Source of the DNA: JALHTV01 sp049510055
GTDB lineage: Bacteria > Planctomycetota > Phycisphaerae > SM23-33
Direction: 5' to 3'
DNA length: 47,813 nucleotides
NCBI GenBank assembly: GCA_049510055.1
Contig: JBEKZI010000006.1
Location: 1 to 47,813, forward strand
Under the pieces are notes generated by a model, which saw only the letters and a program-made list of their open reading frames with translations, made no database searches and had not been told where the DNA came from. Within the stretch, counting starts at the first letter, position 1; every line of letters begins with the position of its first letter. This document shows, piece after piece, positions 31,979-40,448 of this stretch. A program made the position numbers and the translations under genes.

Positions 31979-33589
31979 TTACTTTGCTTTCTCCGCCGGC
32001 TGTTTCTCCGCCGGCTGTTTCTCCATCGGCTGGATGAAGAAGTACCGCCGGCCGCCGCTGGGATCGGTCAGGCGAAGGCGAACGCCCTGGGCGGCCGACT
32101 CGCCTGAAATCGCCTGCTCGAACTCCTCAGCCGTCTCGACCTTCTTGCCCTGCACATCCAGAATCACCATGCCGGAGCGCAGGCCCTGTTCCTGGGCGTC
32201 GCTGCCGTCGGTCACTTCCGTGATGATCACGCCCTTGAGGGGTTCTTTATAGCCCGCCTGGTGGGCCGCTTCCTCCGTCAGCGTGGCGACCTTCAAGCCG
32301 AACCGATCCGTCGCGGTCTCGGCGGGAGTTTCACCTTCTTGTTCTTCCTTCATGCCCGCTTGGGTCAATTCCTTGGGCTGGGCGGCCACGGTGACTTCGA
32401 CTGTCTTTTTCTTGCCGTCGCGATAGATGTCCACCTTCACGGTCGTCGCCGGAGCCACCCTCGCCACGGCGTTGCGCAGCTCGTTGGCGCTGGCGATGGG
32501 CTGTCCGTCAATCTTCACAATCACGTCGCCGTCCTGCAGGCCGGCCTTGTCGGCGGGGGCATTCTTGATCACTTGGCTGATGAGCGCCCCTTGCATGTCC
32601 GGCAGGCCCAGGCTCTGCGCCAGGCCGCGGCTGTCGATGTTCTGGATGGCGACGCCGAGGTAGCCTCGCGTGACCTTGCCCTTCTCGATGAGCTGCTGCA
32701 TGACGCCCTTGGCCATGTTGGAGGGAATGGCAAAGCCGATGCCTTCGTTGCCGCCGCTGACGGTGGCGATGGAGTTGCTGATGCCAATGACCTCGCCGCG
32801 CATGTTCACCAAGGGCCCGCCGCTGTTGCCGCGATTGATGGCGGCGTCGGTCTGGATGAAGCTTTGGTACGTCGGGCCGATGCCGGTGGTCCTGCCCGTG
32901 GCTGAGATAATCCCCGCCGTCACGGTTTCCGGCAGCCGCTGCGGGGCGCCGATGGCCAGCACCCAGTCGCCCACCTCCGCCTTGTCGCTGTCGCCCAGGG
33001 GGGCCTCGACGAGGTCGTTGGCGTCGATCTTGATGACGGCCAGGTCCGTCAGGGGATCGCTGCGGACCCAGACGGCTTTGAACTCGCGATTATCCGCCAG
33101 CACGACCTTGACCTGGTCCTTGACCTTGTTGGGGTCGTCGGCCCCGGCCACCACGTGATAGTTGGTCAGCACGTAGCCGTTCTTGGCGTCCACCACCACG
33201 CCGCTGCCCAGGCCGCGCATCTGAAATTGCCTGAGATGAGGCTTGGGCATTTGCGGCTGAGGGGCGGGGGTACGGTAGCGGAACTCAAAGGGAACGTCCT
33301 CACCGAAGAACCGTTTCATGAATTCCTCCATGTCCGGTATCTCCGGCTCCCTGACCCACTTGGCCACGCGGACTTCCACCACCGCCGGCTTGACGAGCTT
33401 GGCCACGGTGCGGAACATCTCCGAGAGATAATCCTGCTTGCTCAGTTCCGCCAGGCGCGCCTTGGCCGCGGCGACTTCTTCCGGGCCCAGCGACCCAGTC
33501 GCCTCCGCCGCCCAGGCGGGCAGGCTCGTCGCCACCAGCAGCACGACAGACAAGAACAACGCTTTCCCCAGGGAGATCACCTTCGTCAT
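31979..33589 (-). CDS. htrA: Periplasmic serine protease of the HtrA/Do family
   Basis: A 536-residue exported protease/chaperone. Signal peptide (about 1-27, ending in LPAWAAEATG), trypsin-like domain with the triad His in YVLTNYHVVAG (near 145), Asp in DPLTDLAVIKID (near 181) and Ser in INRGNSGGPLVNMRG (near 254), then two PDZ domains (about 290-390 and 430-515). VVVDAKNGYVLTNYHVVAGA and IGFAIPSNMAKGVMQQLI are typical. The C-terminus is a repetitive QPAEKQPAEK stretch. GGAAAGGA precedes the ATG. Cleaves misfolded envelope proteins. Confidence 0.95.
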   Translation of the reverse strand: MTKVISLGKALFLSVVLLVATSLPAWAAEATGSLGPEEVAAAKARLAELSKQDYLSEMFRTVAKLVKPAVVEVRVAKWVREPEIPDMEEFMKRFFGEDVPFEFRYRTPAPQPQMPKPHLRQFQMRGLGSGVVVDAKNGYVLTNYHVVAGADDPNKVKDQVKVVLADNREFKAVWVRSDPLTDLAVIKIDANDLVEAPLGDSDKAEVGDWVLAIGAPQRLPETVTAGIISATGRTTGIGPTYQSFIQTDAAINRGNSGGPLVNMRGEVIGISNSIATVSGGNEGIGFAIPSNMAKGVMQQLIEKGKVTRGYLGVAIQNIDSRGLAQSLGLPDMQGALISQVIKNAPADKAGLQDGDVIVKIDGQPIASANELRNAVARVAPATTVKVDIYRDGKKKTVEVTVAAQPKELTQAGMKEEQEGETPAETATDRFGLKVATLTEEAAHQAGYKEPLKGVIITEVTDGSDAQEQGLRSGMVILDVQGKKVETAEEFEQAISGESAAQGVRLRLTDPSGGRRYFFIQPMEKQPAEKQPAEKAK

Positions 33590-33749
33590 GGGTTTATCCT
33601 TTCCTGCTTTCTTGCTTTTTTACTTTTTTGCAAAAAAAGCTTGACGGCGGTCGCCCTACTATCGGCCGGCCACCTCGACAAACGTTTGATGAAATAGGAA
33701 TTAGACACCGTCTTCTTGTGGATACGAGCCAAGCGGCCGCAGGGTTCTG

Positions 33750-36518
33750 TTACGGTTTCCCGCTCGCCGGCCGGCGACGAAGGATCGCCACGGCCCCCAG
33801 CAGCCCCCAACAGCACGCCGCGGGCGCCGTCGCCCGCCACAGCAGAGCCGAAGGGTCGCCCCCGGCGGCCAGGCCGACGTCGGGAACCGCCTGCGGAGCG
33901 GCCCGCAGGTCGCCATCCATAATCCATCGTAGGCGCTCTACGGACGATTCATCAGCCGGAGCACGCCGCGGGACAGACCCGGCCGGCGGGCAGAACAGGT
34001 TCTCGTAGATGGCCACGGGCTCGTCGCCCGAGGCCACCGGCGGCACCTCGGCCACCTTGCGATAGACCGCCTGGCCTTCGCCCAGGCCGGTGGAGAAGCG
34101 AACCGGCGTCTCCCAGCCGCTGGACCGCAGCTCGATGCGGCGAACCTCAATGGGCCTTTCGCTCATGGTATAGACGCGAAAGACGCATCGGCCGGCCGGC
34201 GCGCCAGGCCAGGCAAACGTCCACTCAAAATGCCACCAGGCCGTACTGATCCGCTCCTCGATGACCGTCAGCCCCCAATTATCCCGGCCAACGTACCGGC
34301 CGCCGGACATTTTTTTGCCTTCGCCTTGGCCTTGGTCCTGCTCTTGGCAAAAAATCTCCGCTCGCAGGAAGTTTCCCGCTCCATCCTCCACGCCACGGGC
34401 GTCCAGGGCGATGCGATAGATGCCGCCGGCCTCCAAGGCCACGGCCTGCCGCGCCTCCGACAGCCGCCACAGGAACGGCGTCTGCAATTGCAACGCGCCG
34501 TCGGCCAGTTGCCGCGCATGACTCAGCTCCCATCGGCCGGTCAGCAGGTTTGCGCCCTGCGGCGGAGACGGTGCGATCCGCACCGATTCGATCACGTCGC
34601 GGAATTCCCACCCCGCCGCGGCCAGGTAGCGGACGCCGTAGAGGCTCAGCAGATAGTTTCGCCGGACCAGCCAGGACCACTCGCGGCATCGGCCGTAGGT
34701 ATCGAAACCGAACAGGTGCGCGTGGGCCAAACCGTGCCAGGCGCCGTAGCTGCCCAGCGTGGCCACGCCCATCGCCTGCGCCACCTTGGGCTGCAAAAGC
34801 TCGGCCGGCCGATCGCGGTAGTCGCGGTTCAGCCCAAAAACGATGTAAGGTTCGCGCGGACCGTTCTGGGCCAGCCAGGCCGCCGCCGGCGAGGCCAGCG
34901 GATCTTTCTCGCCGCCGCCTTGCCCGGCTGGGACGTCCACAAAACGCGTTATGAAAAACAGGTCCGCCAGCAGTAGGAAGATGATCAGCCAAACTCCGGC
35001 GGGCCGGGCCACCCAGGACTGCACCGCCAGTGCCGTCGCCACCGCCAGCGCCAGCGGCACCCACACGGCCGGGTTGCCGGGCCGCAGGGCCGCCAGGGCG
35101 TCATGGGCCCCGCCGGCAAACGGCAGCGGGATCGGCCAGGGCCAAAGCTTCACCAGCCCCGCCACCGCCGCCGTCAGCGCCAGCACCGCGACCATCGCCG
35201 CCGGCAGGACGCGCGTGGCCGCGACCAGCACGCACCGCCGCAGGTATTGCATTCGCGGCGACGACGCCCGCATCACGCCGTGCACGCCCACGGCCGCCAG
35301 GGCCGCCAAGGCCATGTCCGCCACCACCAGCATCCGCGCCGGGCAGCGGACCACGCCCAGCACCGGAATCTTGTGCACCAGCCAGTACGTCGGCAGATAG
35401 TAGCCCAGCATCCAGACGCCCGCGCCCAGGCCGATCCACGTCCAGATCCGCACGACGGACGTTAGGTCGGCGTCCTGGCCGCCGCCGGGTTGAAGCCCTT
35501 CAACCGCGGCTGGTTTTCTTCGATAGAGCGCCCACACGGCCGCCGCCGCCAGCACCAGCGTCACCAGGCCGACGTAGCCCAGCATTTCCCACAGATGCCA
35601 GGGCCCCCACCATCGCTGGGGGAAGAAGTTGGGCGTGGTATTGCCCATCAGCATGGGGAAAAACGCCAGCACGGCCGCCGTGGGGAAAAAGCTGTTCTCT
35701 CCCACCGTCGCGTAGCCGATGTGCTGTCGCGTCGTCTGGGCCGGCAGCGCCCGCGAAGCCTGGATCTGCGGCGCGGCCATCGCCCCGGCCACGATCGCCG
35801 CCGCAATCGTCAGGCCCGCGGCCTTGAGCATCGGCCGGCCGCGAAGCAGCAGATACGCCGCCCACGCCAGCGCCATGAACGCCAGAATCGCCCAATGCCC
35901 GGCCGCCACAGCCAGGAAGAACACCGGCGCCAAAACGAAAAACGCCGCCGCCCCGCCTCGGCGTCCCGAGCTTGTCGAGGGGCGGCCTGAGCCTGTCGAA
36001 GGCCGCCGCCGCGTCAGCTCAATGCCCCACAACCCCCACGGCAGGAACCCGGCCGTCTGGATCATCGACAGGTGGACGCGGTGGCCGACCATGAAGCCGC
36101 AGAACATGAAGGCCACCGCCCCCAGCACCGCCGCCGGCCGAACCAGTCGCAGCGACCGCAGATACAGGTACGCCCCGCCGCCGGCTACCCAGAACGCGAA
36201 AAACAGGTTGAGGCTGTACGCCAGCCGGCCGTCCAGAACCGCGAACAGCCAGGTGGGCGGGAACATCACCGCCGATTGCGGGTCGGCCATCAGGACCGAG
36301 CCGGTCGCCTCCAGCGGATTGGCCAGCGGCCAGCGGCCTTCGCGCAGCGCCTGGCCCACCATCGTCCGCAGCGGATAGGCGTACACCACGTCGTCCTCCG
36401 CCGCCGAGAGAGGATTGCTCCAGAGCGTGTAGAGCATCACCGGCGGGGCCGCCAGAATAAGCAGCAGCGGCAGCAACCGTGACAGTGATGGTGACAAAAA
36501 CCGCCGCACGTTATCCAT
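33750..36518 (-). CDS. Large YfhO-like polytopic membrane protein
   Basis: A 922-residue protein with about 12-14 membrane helices and a big extracytoplasmic C-terminal domain. Beginning MDNVRRFLSPSLSRLLPLLL, it shows EDDVVYAYPLRTMVGQALRE and FPPTWLFAVLDGRLAYSLNL, a pattern seen in YfhO-type proteins, which in Firmicutes help glycosylate lipoteichoic acid. I start at ATG 36518, since the upstream frame is an Arg/Ala-rich shadow. Inside lies an inserted repeat (35964-36002, RPSTGSGRPSTSSGRR) and a Gln/Gly-rich repeat near the C-terminus (34315-34349, QEQDQGQGEGKK). Probably a GT-C glycosyltransferase of unknown acceptor. Confidence 0.75.
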   Translation of the reverse strand: MDNVRRFLSPSLSRLLPLLLILAAPPVMLYTLWSNPLSAAEDDVVYAYPLRTMVGQALREGRWPLANPLEATGSVLMADPQSAVMFPPTWLFAVLDGRLAYSLNLFFAFWVAGGGAYLYLRSLRLVRPAAVLGAVAFMFCGFMVGHRVHLSMIQTAGFLPWGLWGIELTRRRPSTGSGRPSTSSGRRGGAAAFFVLAPVFFLAVAAGHWAILAFMALAWAAYLLLRGRPMLKAAGLTIAAAIVAGAMAAPQIQASRALPAQTTRQHIGYATVGENSFFPTAAVLAFFPMLMGNTTPNFFPQRWWGPWHLWEMLGYVGLVTLVLAAAAVWALYRRKPAAVEGLQPGGGQDADLTSVVRIWTWIGLGAGVWMLGYYLPTYWLVHKIPVLGVVRCPARMLVVADMALAALAAVGVHGVMRASSPRMQYLRRCVLVAATRVLPAAMVAVLALTAAVAGLVKLWPWPIPLPFAGGAHDALAALRPGNPAVWVPLALAVATALAVQSWVARPAGVWLIIFLLLADLFFITRFVDVPAGQGGGEKDPLASPAAAWLAQNGPREPYIVFGLNRDYRDRPAELLQPKVAQAMGVATLGSYGAWHGLAHAHLFGFDTYGRCREWSWLVRRNYLLSLYGVRYLAAAGWEFRDVIESVRIAPSPPQGANLLTGRWELSHARQLADGALQLQTPFLWRLSEARQAVALEAGGIYRIALDARGVEDGAGNFLRAEIFCQEQDQGQGEGKKMSGGRYVGRDNWGLTVIEERISTAWWHFEWTFAWPGAPAGRCVFRVYTMSERPIEVRRIELRSSGWETPVRFSTGLGEGQAVYRKVAEVPPVASGDEPVAIYENLFCPPAGSVPRRAPADESSVERLRWIMDGDLRAAPQAVPDVGLAAGGDPSALLWRATAPAACCWGLLGAVAILRRRPASGKP
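35964..36002. repeat. Interspersed short repeat inside the YfhO-like gene
   Basis: Two near copies of CGAGCTTGTCGAGG (the second CTGAGCCTGTCGAAGG) in tandem. They encode the STGSGRPSTSSGR segment of the protein, in a cytosolic loop. The unit is also partly seen at 42269-42315. It looks like a small mobile repeat that kept the frame. Confidence 0.7.
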
Positions 36519-36559
36519 GTCGCTTTTATCCCCTCGCTGGTGCCGCGTGGCAAGTGCGG

Positions 36560-37276
36560 CTATGCCTTGCTCAATACGGCCAGTTCCAAGCGGTGCAGAA
36601 TGCCCGCCAGCTCCTGGCCGTCGCGGGCGGCGATCATCTCGTCGATGGCGCCACGCTCGTGCAGCATCTGGGCGAGGCGCGCTAGCACGTGCAGGTGCGT
36701 CCGGTCGTCCTTGCAGCAGACCAGGAAGAACAGCCGCGTCAGCGACCCGTCCGCCGCGCCGTACGGGATGCCGCCGGCCGTCACGCCGGCGACGATGAAG
36801 CCGGCCTCGATATCGTACGGCATGGGATGTCGCGGGTGCGGCAGGGCCACGCCGGGCGCCACGGCGGTGGAGCACAGTTCCTCGCGGCCGCGGACCTCGT
36901 CGATGAGGCGCTGGCGGTCGTGCACCACCCCGGCCGCGCAGGCCAGGTCCACCAGGCCGCGGATGACGGCGTCGCGCGTGCGGGCCGCCAGCGGCACGGC
37001 CAGCCCGTCGGCGGGGATCATCGCCGCCACCAGCGGGGCGTCAACGTCCATGCCGTGATGCTTGCTGACGCCGCGGGCGATGTCGGCCAGGCGGTCGCGG
37101 CCCAGCGTGTGCATCTGCCGCTCAACCCAGTGGTCCACGTCCGACTTGGTGAAGACGAACTTGCCCCGGACCCGCCGCGCGGGGATCTTCCCGCGCGAGG
37201 CCAGCTTGGCCACCTCGCGGGCGTCCATGTGCAGGTAGGCGGCCACCTGCTGCTGGGTCAATTGCTCTCGGGGCAT
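36560..37276 (-). CDS. Helix-turn-helix / PTS EIIA (nitrogen type) fusion protein
   Basis: A 238-residue protein with an N-terminal excisionase/MerR-like DNA-binding domain (LTQQQVAAYLHMDAREVAKL, then GKIPARRVRGKFVFTKSDVD, residues 4-45) and a C-terminal EIIA-Ntr/fructose domain from about 85. The phosphorylation histidine is in APGVALPHPRHPMPYD, near residue 147; the family motif is ...xxPHxR. RLFFLVCCKDDRTHLHVLAR is the usual second half. ATG 37276 (MPREQL) is chosen over the longer frame. The fusion suggests PTS-regulated DNA binding. It is 41 bases upstream of the YfhO-like gene, so the two may share a transcript. Confidence 0.85.
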   Translation of the reverse strand: MPREQLTQQQVAAYLHMDAREVAKLASRGKIPARRVRGKFVFTKSDVDHWVERQMHTLGRDRLADIARGVSKHHGMDVDAPLVAAMIPADGLAVPLAARTRDAVIRGLVDLACAAGVVHDRQRLIDEVRGREELCSTAVAPGVALPHPRHPMPYDIEAGFIVAGVTAGGIPYGAADGSLTRLFFLVCCKDDRTHLHVLARLAQMLHERGAIDEMIAARDGQELAGILHRLELAVLSKA

Positions 37277-37476
37277 GATGGGATTCCGCGTCCCGCCGAT
37301 GGCGGCGCACCGGGGCGGGCAGAGTATTATAGCGATGCTAACCCGGCCACCGCCGAGGGACAAGGGCAGGCTGCCCAGCAACGATTTTTCCTTGAAGCCC
37401 AGGCGGCCGGTGGCTAAGGTCCAAAAATGCCCGCTTCGCGGTGGGCATCGTCTGCATTTGAAGAAAGACCGATCGC

Positions 37477-38400
37477 ATGAAAACGGCACGATGGTCAGTA
37501 AGCGTCTTGTGGCTGCCCCTGGCCCTGGCGGCGTGGGGTTGTGGCGGACCCACGAGGGTCGTGAATTTCCAGTACACCCCGCCGCCCAGCGGGCAAATCC
37601 CCGATTCGGTCACCAGCCTGGCCGTGGCGGAGTTCGCCGGGCCGGCGGACGACCAAAGTTGGGGCAAAATCGTGGCCGACCGGCTGACCGAAGCATTGGA
37701 AAAGGCCAAGCTGCCCCACCCCGTGCGGATCATCGGCCCGCAGGAAACCAAAGCCGCCTCGCAGCCCTTTTCTGCCAGAGCAAGAGCAAGAGCCGGAGCC
37801 GAAGCCGCAGTCGTGGATACCGCCTCGGCCGTCGAGTACGGCAAGCGTCTGGGGGCTGACGCGGTAGTGTACGGGACGGTCTCGGTCGTCTGGGCCGGCC
37901 CGCTCCACCAACCCGAGGCCACGCAGTGCGACGTGACGGTCCGCTTCGTGATCGACGACGTCAAGACGGCCTCGACCCTGGCGGCCCTGTCGTTCTCCAG
38001 CCGCTATCCGCCGGAGGGCGCCCCGCCCTCGCCGGCCGGCGCCGCGGCGCCGGAGGCGGTGGAACTCATCGCCCAGTGCGTGAACCGCTTCATCGCCTGG
38101 CTGAGCCCGCAGACGGTCTCCGTCACCGAGCATCTCCAGTTCGGACGGACGCAACTGGTGCTGGAGGGCAACCACTTGGCGCGGCAGGGCCAATACAGCG
38201 AGGCCCTGGGCTGCTACCTGCGGGGCATGGAGGAAAGTCCAGGCGACGACGGGGCAGTGTTCAACGCCGGCTTGATGTACGAGGCGATGGGCCAGTTCGA
38301 CAAGGCCCGGCAGTTCTACGATCGGGCCGCCCTGATGCATCCCAGCGAGCAGGTCGATCAGGCCCGCCGGCGGATCCAGGGGCGCCCGCAATCGCAGTAG
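37477..38400 (+). CDS. Lipoprotein with two TPR motifs
   Basis: A 307-residue lipoprotein: signal ends in LALAAWGCGG with Cys22 as the lipidated residue. The middle has a domain that looks like a TolB/CsgG-type nucleotide-like fold (SLAVAEFAGPADDQSWGKIV, then GKRLGADAVVYGTVSVVWAG), and the end has two TPRs (residues 228-292). An Ala/Arg stretch, ARARARAGAEAA (37775-37809), is coded by short degenerate repeats and may be a slippage insert. The role is unknown, but CsgG-like proteins often recruit partners at the outer or inner membrane. Confidence 0.7.
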   Translation: MKTARWSVSVLWLPLALAAWGCGGPTRVVNFQYTPPPSGQIPDSVTSLAVAEFAGPADDQSWGKIVADRLTEALEKAKLPHPVRIIGPQETKAASQPFSARARARAGAEAAVVDTASAVEYGKRLGADAVVYGTVSVVWAGPLHQPEATQCDVTVRFVIDDVKTASTLAALSFSSRYPPEGAPPSPAGAAAPEAVELIAQCVNRFIAWLSPQTVSVTEHLQFGRTQLVLEGNHLARQGQYSEALGCYLRGMEESPGDDGAVFNAGLMYEAMGQFDKARQFYDRAALMHPSEQVDQARRRIQGRPQSQ

Positions 38401-38464
38401 CCGTCCGCCGACTCCTGGCACCGGCGGGGAATCCAAGGCCGGCTGCGGCCGGAGGGCGTAGCTC

Positions 38465-39331
38465 TTATTTCATCGCCCTCAGCTTCATGCGCTCCCGGCG
38501 CGTGAGGGGATAGGAGGCGTGCTGGGTGTACAGCCGCCACCAATCGGCCTTGTCAGCGACGCTGGCCCGCTCCATGAGGGCAGCGGCCCATTCGGCCGTA
38601 AGACCAGGGGATACCTCGGGCAAGCACCAAGCGGAGAAGTGGGCCGCCTGATAGGCCAGGCCTTCGTCGTCGGGCTCCTCCACGAACCAGGCGTACTGGA
38701 AGTCGACCACCCTGGCCGGCGCCTTGAGATCCTCCGACAAGAACACCGATCCCTTGTTGATGTCGAGGTTGCAGCAGCCGACGTTGTGCATTTGCACGAA
38801 CACGTCCACCGTGGCCATTATGATCTCCCGCTGTCGCGCCGCGTCGCCGTCGCTGTCCCGCAAAAGCTGACCGACGGGCCGCAGCGGGGCCAAATCCTCC
38901 ATCAGCACCGCGCTTCGGCGCATCAAGCCCCACCGCCGGTGAAGTCCCAGACCGTACACGGCCGGCACGGGCAGACCTCGACGAGCAGCCTCCAGGAGCT
39001 TGGCCGCCTCGGACGGAGCATAACGCCTCCAGCGGTACAGGTACTGCCGGAGCGATCGCATCGGGAAGACCTTGGCCACGGCCGGCAGGAGGTCATCGGA
39101 AGCAGGAAGAATCCGCACCACAATCCGGTTGAAGGTCTGCTTGAGCACCTGGATGTCCACCGTCCCCGTGGACGGGAGAAAAAAACGCTCCAGACGTTCC
39201 GCGGCGCCGCGCCACTGCTCGCCGACGAGGGACCAGCAAAATCCCCGCGGGGATTTCAATTTCAGCGGCAGGGCCGGGTAGGACAGGTCAGGGGAGCCCC
39301 GCATGGATAGTTCGTTAGAGTTTTTGGGCAT
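38465..39331 (-). CDS. LPS-kinase-like (Kdo/WaaP family) protein
   Basis: A 288-residue protein-kinase-fold protein. It shows the lysine of the N-lobe near VAKVFPMRSLRQYLYRWRRY (residues 87-105), a P-rich hinge segment AARRGLPVPAVYGLG, and a catalytic loop HNVGCCNLDINKGSVFLSED with Asp near 185 and a metal residue in ARVVDFQYAWF. Such kinases phosphorylate lipid A core sugars or related glycans. The ATG overlaps the stop of the methyltransferase upstream by one base (TGATG). Loss of HxD histidine pattern makes activity likely but unproven. Confidence 0.75.
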   Translation of the reverse strand: MPKNSNELSMRGSPDLSYPALPLKLKSPRGFCWSLVGEQWRGAAERLERFFLPSTGTVDIQVLKQTFNRIVVRILPASDDLLPAVAKVFPMRSLRQYLYRWRRYAPSEAAKLLEAARRGLPVPAVYGLGLHRRWGLMRRSAVLMEDLAPLRPVGQLLRDSDGDAARQREIIMATVDVFVQMHNVGCCNLDINKGSVFLSEDLKAPARVVDFQYAWFVEEPDDEGLAYQAAHFSAWCLPEVSPGLTAEWAAALMERASVADKADWWRLYTQHASYPLTRRERMKLRAMK

Positions 39332-40005
39332 CAGCCTTTTTCAATTTCTTCAAATTTTTCAAACAAGAGCATTCGCTGCTGCTCAATCAGGGACACCGCC
39401 GGGTACTTCCGCAGAAGTCTGAGCCCCATGCGGCGGGCCTCGGCAATGAAACGGCCAAGGGCCACGGAGTTCCCGCTGGGCCGCATGCCGAACAGCCGCC
39501 GTTTCATGTAACGGAAAGTGTGCTTGGAGTACAGACTCAGCGCCACGTACCGCCGGGAAACCCTGGCCAGCTCCGCCACGACTTGCCGCCGCAGCGCCTC
39601 ATCGCCGACGTGGTGCAGCAATCGCATAGAGAAGACCAGATCGAAGCTCCCGTCGGAAAAGGGCAAGCAGGCAATGTCGCCCTGAAGGATCCGCAACCGG
39701 CGATCCTGACCATGGGCGGCCTGGACGACCTTGAGCGCCTCGGGGTCGTAATCCACCATCGTGACCTCCGCGGCTCCGGAGAAGACCTCATAAAATCGCC
39801 CGGGGCCGCAGGGCACGTCCAGGATCGAGCGGCCCGGCCCGATCAGATCCATCAGCAGGCGGGCGAAGGCCAGTTCGCTCTTGTGGAGCCGCCGCAGACG
39901 GCGGGACGTTTCAAACCGCCGCTGGCAATACCCCGAAACCTCCTGGGGGCTGCCCCGCTTGCGGAATTGCGAGTGCTCACGCCAGTCGTCTGCCGCCTCG
40001 GCCAT
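39331..40005 (-). CDS. SAM-dependent methyltransferase (class I)
   Basis: A 224-residue methyltransferase with motif I SILDVPCGPGRFYEVFSGAA, motif II VTMVDYDPEALKVVQAA, and FDLVFSMRLLHHVGDEALRR (motif IV). The substrate is unknown; the coupled LPS-kinase-like gene next to it, and the group of methyltransferase plus kinase genes in surface-glycan loci elsewhere, suggest capping of a lipid or glycan. It begins with ATG 40005 and has no strong upstream site visible except GGATGGG. The gene ends within the start of the kinase. Confidence 0.8.
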   Translation of the reverse strand: MAEAADDWREHSQFRKRGSPQEVSGYCQRRFETSRRLRRLHKSELAFARLLMDLIGPGRSILDVPCGPGRFYEVFSGAAEVTMVDYDPEALKVVQAAHGQDRRLRILQGDIACLPFSDGSFDLVFSMRLLHHVGDEALRRQVVAELARVSRRYVALSLYSKHTFRYMKRRLFGMRPSGNSVALGRFIAEARRMGLRLLRKYPAVSLIEQQRMLLFEKFEEIEKG

Positions 40006-40268
40006 GACCCATCCGCGTCGGTAAGGACCTTAACTCCAAGATCGCACAGAAGGGAACCGGAACAAATAGGTTCGCGATTATCGTATCGAGCCCCGACGCG
40101 TGTCAAGGAATGTGCTTAGGGCGCGACGACCGCGGCCGGGGTAGCCCACCTCCGCGCCAGACGGCCTGGGGGACCCCCGAGGGTACGATTGTGGATTGCA
40201 TACGCGATGGCAGCGGCCTATAATCCCAGCCCGCAACGATAAACGATAACTGATAAAAGGTTACCCGC

Positions 40269-40409
40269 ATGGGTGCACGAAAAACCAGGCTTCTCAAGAA
40301 ACGCGCCAGGCAACGAGCCACCCGCCAGCGCAACAGTCCCCGCAAGGTCAAGGAACGGGCCCGCCGACAGGCACGCCTGGCCCGCAAGTCCAAGGCCGCC
40401 AAAGCGTAG
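40269..40409 (+). CDS. Very basic 46-residue protein
   Basis: A short open frame starting ATG with AAAGG ten bases before and ending TAG. The peptide begins MGARKTRLLKKRARQRATRQ and is about half Arg and Lys, with no Cys and no acidic cluster. Size and charge recall small ribosomal proteins (bTHX-type) or nucleoid peptides. It is on its own between a methyltransferase on the other strand and GH29, also on the other strand. Very basic composition in GC-rich DNA can arise by chance, so the call is moderate. Confidence 0.45.
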   Translation: MGARKTRLLKKRARQRATRQRNSPRKVKERARRQARLARKSKAAKA

Positions 40410-40448
40410 CCGCCCCCCTATCAGCCGGCATTCCGCCGGCGGCGGCAT

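Noticed and set aside
33624..33637. A/T palindrome TTTTTTGCAAAAAA upstream of htrA
   Set aside because: Too simple in composition to call an operator or terminator; it may just be part of an A/T-rich promoter area.
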